Below are positions 1-5,160 of a DNA stretch of 5,160 bases, in pieces (position 1 is the stretch's first letter; the number at the start of each line of letters is the position of its first letter). The DNA comes from Anaerolineales bacterium UBA3071. GTDB lineage: Bacteria; Chloroflexota; Anaerolineae; UBA3071. The notes under the pieces are model-generated. The model saw only the letters and a list, made by a program, of their open reading frames with translations. It was not told the DNA's origin and did no database searches. The stretch spans positions 2,541 through 7,700 of the forward strand of contig DFBV01000187.1 in the NCBI GenBank assembly GCA_002366755.1. Reading direction: 5' to 3'. The translations under genes and the position numbers were made by a program.

Positions 1-113
1 CCGCAGAGCCCGCATGCCTTGACCTGGACCAGAAGCTCGCCAGCGCCAATTTTGGGCACGGGCACTTCCTCCAGGCGGATATCGTGGCGGCTGTAGTATC
101 GCGCAACTTTCAC
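1..113 (-). CDS. Zinc-dependent medium-chain dehydrogenase, N-terminal fragment (cut by window edge)
   Basis: Only the first 37 codons and two bases are present; the rest lies beyond the left edge. The start is a GTG at 111-113, preceded by a strong Shine-Dalgarno GGAGG seven bases upstream. The peptide opens MKVARYYSRHDIRLEEVPVP and runs on to ACGLCG, the usual beginning of the GroES-like domain of zinc alcohol/polyol dehydrogenases. The Cys of the final LCG (residue 37) is expected to be the first catalytic zinc ligand, as in the family motif GxCGTD. It resembles the other dehydrogenase in this window (643-1680): both share MK, DIR, EE, P-P, G-GE and VQVKA at matching positions, so the two look like paralogues within one cluster. 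The substrate cannot be inferred. The reading frame and family are well supported; how intact the gene is downstream is unknown. Confidence 0.85.
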   Translation of the reverse strand, partial: MKVARYYSRHDIRLEEVPVPKIGAGELLVQVKACGLC

Positions 114-120
114 CCGCTTT

Positions 121-125
121 CCTCC
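121..125 (-). promoter_or_regulatory. Ribosome binding site GGAGG deciding the GTG start at 113
   Basis: On the minus strand GGAGG is followed by AAAGCGG and then GTG. The seven-base spacing is ideal, and no ATG lies in frame nearby. This is the main reason for calling GTG as the start of the left-edge dehydrogenase. Confidence 0.75.
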
Positions 126-131
126 GGTCGG

Positions 132-184
132 TGTAGGGGTAACCCTTGCGGTTACCCTGGGCGACCGCAAGGGTCGCCCCTACA
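132..184. repeat. 53-bp double-hairpin palindromic intergenic repeat
   Basis: The element is symmetric about base 158, from TGTAGGGG at 132-139 to CCCCTACA at 177-184, with 4 mismatched positions in the 26-base half. Each half also folds by itself. Hairpin I has stem GGGTAACC / GGTTACCC (137-144 with 150-157) and loop CTTGC. Hairpin II has stem GGGCGACC / GGTCGCCC (159-166 with 172-179) and loop GCAAG. Both eight-base stems pair perfectly and the two loops are complementary to each other. It lies between the cupin and the next dehydrogenase and includes the cupin stop codon (180-182). Its form is that of a dispersed REP/MITE-like element; similar GTAGGGGCGACC-type repeats are, from memory, common in Chloroflexota. 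There is no U-tract on either side, so it is not a standard intrinsic terminator. Confidence 0.85.
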
Positions 185-542
185 TGGCAGGGATGATGCA
201 GAAGAAGCCCAGCGGCTCATCCCCGACGTTTTTGAACTGGTGCACCTCGTTACCAGGGACGTACACCACGTCGCCGAAACCGACGTCGAATTCCTCTTCG
301 CCCAGAAGCACCCGCGCTCGGCCTCTCATGATCACCACGCCGTGGTCATGGGCGTGCTGATCGAGAGAAGTCCAACCGCCCGGCTCGATCTCGAAGTACC
401 TCAAGGCAAAGTTGGGGGCCTCTTCGGCTGGGCCGATGAGCCGCCTGACGCTCACCCCCTCCATGTCCCGCTCGGGTGGGTAACGACTCAGTTCCACCCC
501 TTCCCAATCAAACTGCTCCTTGTAGCGATGAATAACGCCCAT
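180..542 (-). CDS. Single-domain cupin protein
   Basis: The gene encodes 120 residues, a typical size for a one-domain beta-barrel cupin. Cupin motif 1 lies at about 55-74 (GG, then HAHDH at 63-67, ending G74). Motif 2 is at 90-105 (GD, VPGN, H101, N105). H63, H65 and H101 are the likely metal ligands. The Glu expected after the HxH pair in classical germin-type motifs is not obvious, the residues there being G68 and V69, so H67 may complete the site. There is no signal peptide, so it should be cytoplasmic. The ATG at 540-542 has GGAGG five bases upstream. It is codirectional with a zinc dehydrogenase on each side, which suggests a role in sugar or sugar-acid metabolism such as isomerase, epimerase or ligand-binding regulator, but the reaction is unknown. 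Its TAG stop lies inside the palindromic repeat at 132-184. Confidence 0.88.
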   Translation of the reverse strand: MGVIHRYKEQFDWEGVELSRYPPERDMEGVSVRRLIGPAEEAPNFALRYFEIEPGGWTSLDQHAHDHGVVIMRGRARVLLGEEEFDVGFGDVVYVPGNEVHQFKNVGDEPLGFFCIIPAM

Positions 543-583
543 GTGTTCCTCCTAACCCAAATCTCCAAGTACCAGAGAGAAGC

Positions 584-640
584 GACGAAGGACGAAAGAC
601 CAAGGACGAATCCTCCCTTCGTCGTTCGTCATTCGTCGTC
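584..640. repeat. Heptad-built inverted repeat between dehydrogenase and cupin
   Basis: The two arms, 591-610 and 618-637, pair at 17 of 20 positions around a seven-base spacer (TCCTCCC on the plus strand). Each arm is made of seven-base units: variants of AGGACGA in the left arm, extending leftward to about 584, and TTCGTCG / TTCGTCA / TTCGTCG in the right arm. It starts three bases after the stop codon of the dehydrogenase at 643 and occupies most of the 100-base gap. No U-run follows the stem on the minus strand, so intrinsic termination is not supported. It could act as an mRNA-stabilising structure or be inert repeat DNA. The rest of the gap is just the cupin leader and its ribosome binding site at 548-552. 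Confidence 0.8.
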
Positions 641-642
641 CA

Positions 643-1680
643 TCAAGGCACGATGGCCACTTTCAGAGCTTCGCCGCTGGCCACCAATTGCAGGGCCTCC
701 TCCAGCCTCTCCAACGGCATTTCGTGGGTGATCAGCGCACCGGCGTTAATCTGCCCACTGGAGATGAGCGAGAGGGCGGTGCGGATATAGCGCGGCGTGT
801 GATGGAAGACGCCTATGATCTCCAGTTCATCATAGTGAAGCCGACGGGTGTCCACCTTGATGTGACTGCCCGCTTTGCAGCCTCCGAAGAGGTTGACCAG
901 CCCTCCCGGACGGGTCATGGCCACGGCCTGCTCCCAGGTTTCCGGCAACCCCACCGCCTCAATGGCCACGTCCACACCGCGCCACTCTGGCGTCAGGCTT
1001 AGCACGGCCTCGACCGTGTCCGGGACGGCGCTGGCAGCCACTATCTCGTCGGCGCCGAACTGAAGGGCCTTCTCCAATCTGAAGGGAACTCGATCCACGG
1101 CGATCACCCGCGCGCCCTTGAGCTTGGCCAGGCGGGTAAACATCAGGCCAATAGGGCCCTGGCCGATGATGCACACCGTGTCGCCCAGTTGGATCTTGGA
1201 CCGCTCGATGCCGTGGACGATGCAAGCGAGAGGCTCGACCAAAGCCGCCTGTCTGAAGGTGACTCCGTCTGGGATAGGCAAGAGGTTCTGCTTGACGATA
1301 CGAGCTGGAATGGTGATGAACTCAGCGTAGGAACCGTTGAGGAACTCCAGGTTCTCGCAGAGGCTATGGCGGCCCTTGCGGCAGTAGAAACAGTGGTTGC
1401 AAGGAGCGGAGTTGGCCGCCACCACCCGCTGCCCCACCGAGAAACCCTCCACGCCAGGACCGAGCTCAGCGATCACTCCAGCCAACTCGTGTCCGAAGAC
1501 GGTGGGGGCCTTCTGGATCATGACCGGATGGCCCCGTTTGTAGGTCTTCAGATCAGTGCCGCAGGTAAGGGCGGCCTTAACCTGCACCACCACCTCGCCG
1601 CGTCCGGCGGTGGGCCGCGGGAGTTCCTCAAAGCGGATATCGCCTGGAGCGTAGAACAGTACGGCTTTCATCGTCGCCAT
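643..1680 (-). CDS. Zinc-dependent medium-chain alcohol/polyol dehydrogenase
   Basis: This 345-residue protein is the normal length for the sorbitol / threonine dehydrogenase-like branch of the MDR superfamily, which oxidises a secondary alcohol with NAD(P). Predicted catalytic zinc ligands are C40 (in TCGTD), H64 and E65 (GHE), with E149 nearby in VEP. The structural zinc site has four cysteines, C94, C97, C100 and C108. The nucleotide-binding Rossmann motif is GQGPIG at 173-178. D196 at the end of the second strand favours NAD over NADP. The frame stays open far upstream, but that stretch is repeat DNA and an out-of-frame overlap with the DUF4139 gene; the ATG at 1678-1680 has AAGGTG six bases before it. 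The ATG at 1671 has no such site. The exact substrate is unknown; the neighbouring Gfo/Idh/MocA enzyme and cupin point to sugar or polyol catabolism. Confidence 0.93.
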   Translation of the reverse strand: MATMKAVLFYAPGDIRFEELPRPTAGRGEVVVQVKAALTCGTDLKTYKRGHPVMIQKAPTVFGHELAGVIAELGPGVEGFSVGQRVVAANSAPCNHCFYCRKGRHSLCENLEFLNGSYAEFITIPARIVKQNLLPIPDGVTFRQAALVEPLACIVHGIERSKIQLGDTVCIIGQGPIGLMFTRLAKLKGARVIAVDRVPFRLEKALQFGADEIVAASAVPDTVEAVLSLTPEWRGVDVAIEAVGLPETWEQAVAMTRPGGLVNLFGGCKAGSHIKVDTRRLHYDELEIIGVFHHTPRYIRTALSLISSGQINAGALITHEMPLERLEEALQLVASGEALKVAIVP

Positions 1681-1686
1681 TGTTGT

Positions 1687-1692
1687 CACCTT
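1687..1692 (-). promoter_or_regulatory. Ribosome binding site AAGGTG deciding the start at 1680
   Basis: The minus strand reads AAGGTG, then ACAACA, then ATG at 1680. It is a slightly weak Shine-Dalgarno at good spacing. It supports the start beginning MATMKAV rather than MKAV nine bases later or the long upstream open frame. Confidence 0.6.
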
Positions 1693-1712
1693 GTCTTTTC
1701 GTCTGACTGAGC

Positions 1713-1768
1713 TGTCAGCGGAGAAGCGGAAGGAGCGGAGGAAAAAGGTAGACAAGTATGCAGGATGC
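1713..1768 (+). repeat. Direct repeat copy A flanking the DUF4139 gene
   Basis: Bases 1713-1739 match 3842-3868 at 24 of 27 positions, all three differences being G/A exchanges. A second shared block, GCAGGATGC, follows at 1760-1768, corresponding to 3883-3891. The two blocks are 47 bases apart here and 41 bases apart in copy B. The first block is also the left arm of the inverted-repeat element at 1714-1860. Confidence 0.7.
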
Positions 1769-1860
1769 TTCACACAGATGCCTTGTTTCCTTGTTTCCTC
1801 GTTGCCCCGTTTCCTCGTTTCCTTGTCCCCCTCTCCGCTTGTTCCGCTCTTCCGCTGACT
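1714..1860. repeat. Intergenic element with imperfect inverted ends
   Basis: The left arm (1714-1741) begins GTCAGCGGAGAAGCGGAAGG. The right arm, read on the minus strand from 1859 to 1832, begins GTCAGCGGAAGAGCGGAACA. They match at 23 of 28 positions. Each arm is built from GCGGA-containing units of eight or nine bases. Between them lie a 41-base non-repetitive stretch (1742-1782) and the 8-bp tandem array at 1783-1830. The right arm begins at the base directly after the TAA stop of the DUF4139 gene, and the element fills most of the 180-base gap. No open frame, transposase or target duplication is visible. I see no convincing promoter for the dehydrogenase within it. Confidence 0.75.
1783..1830. 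repeat. 8-bp tandem array, six units
   Basis: On the plus strand the consecutive units are TTGTTTCC, TTGTTTCC, TCGTTGCC, CCGTTTCC, TCGTTTCC and TTGTCCCC, a consensus of TYGTTTCC (GGAAACRA on the minus strand). The first two are identical and the others differ from the consensus at one or two positions. The phase is kept exactly across all six. It lies inside the inverted-repeat element at 1714-1860. Confidence 0.85.
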
Positions 1861-3803
1861 TACCCCCAGGCCCCGATCTTCTTCTCGATCTGCTGGTTCA
1901 GCTTCTCGATCTGAGCCCTGAGGGTGGACTCCTCTTGCGCCAGGACCTGCAGTTGCCCCTCGCTGGCTTCCAGCTTGTCCACGTAGCTGGCGCGTAGAGC
2001 ACCCTCTTTGCCGGTCTTGGCGAGGGCCTTCATGTTGCCCTGGATCTGCTCCTGCGCCTTGTAGACCTTGGCTTGCTCCTTCTCGATCTTCTCCAACCGC
2101 TGCTCGTGGGCAGCGATCTTGTCCCACAGTACCAGCAGTTCGTTCACCGCGCCGTGATCTCGGTGACTCAACAGACCTCGCTTCAGGTAGCCCTGCAGCT
2201 TTCGGGACGACTGCTTGTGCAGTTCCTCGCGACGCTTTGTGAGGCGATGCTCCTGCACCCGCAGCGTTGTCTCCCCTTGGCTGGGCACCTCCACTTCGAA
2301 GCGCAGTTGCGCGTCAGTCTGCTCTTTGGGCAAACGCGTGTCGAAGAGAGTGTAGTGAGCCGTGCGCGGATGCTCCACCAGGACAAGGAGAGGTTGACTC
2401 GTACTGTTGTTGATCTGGACGTCCCGCCAGCGGATGTGCCACTCCTCGATGTGGAGATAGTGGCCCCTGATATTCAGCCCGTGGATCTCCTTGCGGGAGC
2501 CGCTCTCTTCGCGCACCTTCGCGCCCAGTTCCACGGCATAGGGCACCACGATTTCGCCACCAGCGGCGGTGAAGGGCAAGAGGGCCTCGCCCACATACTC
2601 GCCATCCTCCAACACGGTCACCGGGCCTCGCTCCAGTGTCAGGCCCGTGTCGTTCTTCAGGCGCAACGTCGCTACCGGATGCTTTGGCATCTTGCTGGCA
2701 TTGTAGATCAGATCCTTGCGGTGGATGAGGTTGGCCGAGACAAGCGGCACCATGGCCGACTGGCCGCGTCCCACTGTGACTGGCGTGCGGATGACATACT
2801 GGAACAGTTCGCCCAGGTCTTCGCCGACGGCGTCCACAGGCACGGCCTCTTCCAACATCTCCCGGGTGATGCCTCGCCTCGGAGCAGATGCCAGCGCCAT
2901 GCCCAATCCTGGTGCATCCATGGCCATGTCCGGCGCCGCAGATTTGAAACGCGCCGCCCTGACTGGCGCGGCCTGGCCGAATTCGACAGGTGCCGCGGCG
3001 ACCCGGGCTTCCTCCTTCACCTCAGGGCGCTCAGGCGTGAAAGGCGTGTAGAGGTCGTAAACGAAGGAAATGGGCATCCCCGCCACGAGCGACAGGGAAA
3101 TGGCCTCGAGGTCTTCCTCTAGCCGGTTGTCAAAGATACCCCAACCCAACAGCAATGCCTGGGCCCTGCCCTGTTCAGTCTCAGAATCGGCTATCACCCG
3201 GTAGCTGACCCGCCAGGTCGGCGCAGGGGCAACGTAACTCACCGATAGATCGTGCTCGCCCGGCGTCAGGCGGATGGTCACCTGGCGGTAGTTCTCCTGG
3301 CTCAGCGACGTCTGCAAGAGGAAGCGCAGGTCGGCAGCGGCCCGTTCGTCCTGGATCTCGACGCCCTCCACGCGGCCTAGTTGAACAACCTGCACCTGAT
3401 CGGTGTCCTCCAGCAGCAGCGACACCAGCGCCGTGGCCAACGGTTGCTCTTGGAGCGCGTCGTCCAGGCCCAACAGCGTGCCCATGAGCGTCTCCTGCTG
3501 ATCGAGCAGCAGCCGCACACGTCGCCCGCGCAGCCCGACCAACAGGTCTTGCAGGCTGCGAGTGTCGCCCAGGTGAATGGAGCAGCCGGCCAGCCGCTCT
3601 TCGCGGCTCTGCGGCGTGGCATATGCAACGCCCAGCACCTGGCCGTCGCCCCAGTCTATGGCGGTCAGACTCTTGAGGATGTCGTTCATCTCCTCGACGC
3701 GAAAGGTGAGAGACGCTTCCTCGCCGCTGAGCTTGGCGCGGCGTTCGAAGAAGCCAACGCCGTGCTTGTACAGGGTCATGTGAGTGATCGGTAGCTCGCT
3801 CAT
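1860..3803 (-). CDS. DUF4139 / MuiA-like domain protein with C-terminal coiled coil
   Basis: The protein has 647 residues. The N-terminal part (about 1-160) starts SELPITHMTLYKHGVGFFER, characteristic of this group. The DUF4139-type core follows, with SYVAPAPTWRVSYRV at 189-203 and DLEAISLSLVAGMPISFVYD at 231-250. An Ala/Pro/Met-rich linker (about 265-310) separates this from a second beta-rich half with LRLKNDTGLTLERGPVTVLE at 380-399. Residues about 560-643 are Lys/Glu/Gln-rich and predicted coiled coil in two stretches. There is no signal peptide or membrane segment, so it appears cytoplasmic, whereas some relatives annotated as mucoidy inhibitor MuiA are exported. The ATG at 3801-3803 has GGAGG seven bases upstream. 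No molecular function is established that I can assign. It is flanked by two direct copies of one repeat and separates two metabolic genes, so it may not belong functionally to the cluster. Confidence 0.88.
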   Translation of the reverse strand: MSELPITHMTLYKHGVGFFERRAKLSGEEASLTFRVEEMNDILKSLTAIDWGDGQVLGVAYATPQSREERLAGCSIHLGDTRSLQDLLVGLRGRRVRLLLDQQETLMGTLLGLDDALQEQPLATALVSLLLEDTDQVQVVQLGRVEGVEIQDERAAADLRFLLQTSLSQENYRQVTIRLTPGEHDLSVSYVAPAPTWRVSYRVIADSETEQGRAQALLLGWGIFDNRLEEDLEAISLSLVAGMPISFVYDLYTPFTPERPEVKEEARVAAAPVEFGQAAPVRAARFKSAAPDMAMDAPGLGMALASAPRRGITREMLEEAVPVDAVGEDLGELFQYVIRTPVTVGRGQSAMVPLVSANLIHRKDLIYNASKMPKHPVATLRLKNDTGLTLERGPVTVLEDGEYVGEALLPFTAAGGEIVVPYAVELGAKVREESGSRKEIHGLNIRGHYLHIEEWHIRWRDVQINNSTSQPLLVLVEHPRTAHYTLFDTRLPKEQTDAQLRFEVEVPSQGETTLRVQEHRLTKRREELHKQSSRKLQGYLKRGLLSHRDHGAVNELLVLWDKIAAHEQRLEKIEKEQAKVYKAQEQIQGNMKALAKTGKEGALRASYVDKLEASEGQLQVLAQEESTLRAQIEKLNQQIEKKIGAWG

Positions 3804-3841
3804 GGTCTTCCCTCCCTCGGAGAACCCATCGGGCTATGGCT

Positions 3842-3891
3842 TGTCAGCGGAAAAGCGGAAGAAACGGAACAGAACATGGGAAGCAGGATGC
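3842..3891 (+). repeat. Direct repeat copy B flanking the DUF4139 gene
   Basis: This is the counterpart of 1713-1768, with the same two blocks in the same order: TGTCAGCGGAAAAGCGGAAG onward, then GCAGGATGC at 3883-3891. It lies in the 111-base gap between the DUF4139 gene and the Gfo/Idh/MocA gene, 23 bases after the latter's stop codon. The remainder of that gap is the DUF4139 leader with its ribosome binding site at 3811-3815. No promoter or terminator is evident. Confidence 0.7.
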
Positions 3892-3914
3892 AATGGGTAG
3901 CCGTTCGATGGAGT

Positions 3915-5108
3915 CTAATACTCGACGTCTACCTGTTTCTTCTTCTCTGCCGATTTGGCGATGGCGTCGCAGACGGCCGCGGCGCGGTATCCATCTTCGA
4001 AGGTCGCCCCGAAGGGAGCCACCTCCTTGTCGTTGACGATGCAGTCCAGAAGGTGCGTCAGTTCGTGGACGAAGGTATGCTCCCAACCGATGATGTGCCC
4101 GTGTGGCCACCAGTTCTCCCACCACGGGTGATAGCCTTCGGTGATCAGCACGTTGTGGAAGCCCTGCGTCTCCTTGGGCTCCTCGCCCACCCAGAACACC
4201 TCCAGTTCGTTCATGCGCTCCAGGTTGAAGCGGATGCTGCCCTTCTCGCCGTTGATCTCCAGCACCTGGTGGTTCTTGCGGCCACCGGCAAACCGGCTGG
4301 CCTCCAGCGTGCCTATCGCGCCGTTCTCGAACTCGACGGTGGCCACAAAGGCATCATCCACATCCACCTTGCCGCTGCCGCTGCCGTCGGTCAGAGGGCG
4401 CTGTTTGATGAAAGTGCGCATCATGGCCCCCACGCTCTTGATCTCGCCCACCAGGAAGCGGGCCAGGTCAACGATGTGCGCGCCCAGGTCGCCCAGCGCG
4501 CCGCTGCCAGCCAGTGCCTTGTCCAGACGCCAGATCTTGGGTATGCCGTAGTGCGGCATGATCCACTCCTGCAAGTAGATAGCTCGGAAATGGTAGATCT
4601 GTCCCAGCGCTCCACTGGCGATGAGATCATAGGCCTGGCGGATAGCGGGCACGAAGCGGTAGTTGAAGGACACCATGTGCTTGACGCCCGCCTCAGTGAC
4701 GGCATCGAGCATCTCTCTGGCCTCCTCGGCGGTGCGAGCCAGCGGCTTCTCGCAGAAGACGTGCTTGCCCGCCTCAGCGGCGGCAATGCATGGTTCGGCG
4801 TGGATGTTGTTGGGGCCACTGTTGTCGAAGAGCTGGATTCGGTCATCTTCCAACATCCTGCGCCAATCGGTGTAGTAGCCCTCATAACCATAACGGCGCG
4901 CCGCTTCGGCCACAGCCCCCTCGTTGCGCCCGCAGATGGCGATCAGCCGCGGGACCGCCGGCGGCGGATACATCATATAGGGGATCTTCTTGTAGGCATT
5001 GCTGTGCGCCTTGCCCATGAAGGCATAGCCCAGCATGCCCACGCCAATCTCTGGGGCCTCGCCTTCGGCCCTGGCCCCTGCCATGGAGGTGAAGCTTTGC
5101 TTGCTCAT
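3915..5108 (-). CDS. Gfo/Idh/MocA-family NAD(P)-dependent oxidoreductase
   Basis: The 397-residue protein is of usual family length. A short polar leader (1-19) precedes the N-terminal Rossmann fold, with dinucleotide-binding motif IGVGMLGYAFMG at 21-32. The family's EKP motif is at 120-122, with K121 the expected catalytic or substrate-contacting lysine. The C-terminal domain carries GALGDLGAHIVD at 203-214, where H211 and D214 match the conserved DxGxHxxD pattern. An unusual Trp/His-rich segment (about 325-350, including HPWWENWWPHGH) lies near the end. Members oxidise or interconvert sugars, inositols and sugar derivatives; the substrate here is not evident. The start at 5106-5108 has AGGAG nine bases upstream. 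A possible 14-residue upstream extension would be translated from heptad repeat DNA and is rejected. It is the first gene of the visible codirectional set and probably acts in the same catabolic pathway as the dehydrogenases. Confidence 0.93.
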   Translation of the reverse strand: MSKQSFTSMAGARAEGEAPEIGVGMLGYAFMGKAHSNAYKKIPYMMYPPPAVPRLIAICGRNEGAVAEAARRYGYEGYYTDWRRMLEDDRIQLFDNSGPNNIHAEPCIAAAEAGKHVFCEKPLARTAEEAREMLDAVTEAGVKHMVSFNYRFVPAIRQAYDLIASGALGQIYHFRAIYLQEWIMPHYGIPKIWRLDKALAGSGALGDLGAHIVDLARFLVGEIKSVGAMMRTFIKQRPLTDGSGSGKVDVDDAFVATVEFENGAIGTLEASRFAGGRKNHQVLEINGEKGSIRFNLERMNELEVFWVGEEPKETQGFHNVLITEGYHPWWENWWPHGHIIGWEHTFVHELTHLLDCIVNDKEVAPFGATFEDGYRAAAVCDAIAKSAEKKKQVDVEY

Positions 5109-5117
5109 TGTCAAGTT

Positions 5118-5122
5118 CTCCT
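5118..5122 (-). promoter_or_regulatory. Ribosome binding site AGGAG deciding the start at 5108
   Basis: The minus strand reads AGGAG, nine bases, then ATG. The in-frame ATG at 5150 has no visible Shine-Dalgarno within the window and lies in the tandem repeat, so 5108 is preferred. Confidence 0.65.
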
Positions 5123-5137
5123 GATGCAGACGAACCA

Positions 5138-5158
5138 GATCACGGATCACAGATCACG
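5138..5158. repeat. 7-bp tandem repeat at the right edge
   Basis: The units GATCACG, GATCACA and GATCACG follow each other without a break. The array may continue past the window, since only two bases (AA) follow before the end. It lies just upstream of the Gfo/Idh/MocA gene. Confidence 0.75.
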
Positions 5159-5160
5159 AA

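Noticed and set aside
132..184. Intrinsic transcription terminator after the cupin
   Set aside because: The stems are strong but no U-tract follows on the minus strand, and the next codirectional gene starts only about 20 bases further on.
584..640. CRISPR array
   Set aside because: The units are seven bases with no spacers, and the structure is a single inverted repeat.
84..731. Plus-strand open frame of 215 codons
   Set aside because: It runs antisense through the cupin, the palindromic repeat and the end of the dehydrogenase, with no plausible domain or ribosome binding site.
1741..1782. Possible sigma-70 promoter for the dehydrogenase (minus-strand GCATACTTG as a -10-like element)
   Set aside because: There is no -35 hexamer at suitable spacing and the -10 match is poor.
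643..2127. Longer 494-residue version of the zinc dehydrogenase reaching back to 2127
   Set aside because: The extra N-terminal 149 residues are translated from the intergenic repeats and from the DUF4139 gene in another frame; they look nothing like a protein domain, while a ribosome binding site marks the start at 1680.
2073..3122. Plus-strand open frame of 349 codons
   Set aside because: It is antisense to the DUF4139 gene, which has clear family motifs; the plus-strand product shows no recognisable domain and is a shadow of G+C-rich codon usage.
3915..5150. Upstream start at 5150 for the Gfo/Idh/MocA gene
   Set aside because: The added 14 residues come partly from the GATCACG tandem repeat, and the AGGAG site sits correctly for the ATG at 5108.

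Overview
The window reads as bacterial chromosome of about 60% G+C in which every supported gene lies on the minus strand. Gene order in the direction of transcription is: a Gfo/Idh/MocA-family oxidoreductase (5108 to 3915), a DUF4139 / MuiA-like protein (3803 to 1860), a zinc-dependent medium-chain dehydrogenase (1680 to 643), a single-domain cupin (542 to 180), and the first 37 codons of a second zinc-dependent dehydrogenase that starts at 113 and runs off the left edge. Protein character and the style of the intergenic repeats suggest a Chloroflexota (Anaerolineae-like) genome. That is an inference from general resemblance; there is no rRNA or other marker gene to confirm it.

Four of the five genes fit a carbohydrate or polyol catabolic cluster: an NAD(P)-dependent sugar or inositol-type oxidoreductase, two related zinc polyol/alcohol dehydrogenases, and a small cupin of the kind often found beside sugar-acid and sugar-isomerising enzymes. 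No substrate can be read from the sequence. The DUF4139 gene is the odd one out. It has no signal peptide and no known enzymatic role, and it sits between the two oxidoreductases, flanked by copies of one repeat.

The gaps between genes (66, 100, 180 and 111 bases, plus 52 bases at the right edge) are the most unusual part. Each one holds short-period repetitive or palindromic DNA, mostly placed at or just after the stop codon of the gene upstream in transcription. There is a 53-bp double palindrome at 132-184 that supplies the cupin stop codon, a heptad-built hairpin at 584-640, an inverted-repeat-bounded element with an 8-bp tandem array at 1714-1860, a diverged copy of its arm at 3842-3891, and a 7-bp tandem array at 5138-5158. 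I saw no tRNA, rRNA, CRISPR array, transposase, phage gene, riboswitch or convincing sigma-70 promoter. Apart from this repeat organisation I found no clear candidate for a previously undescribed system.
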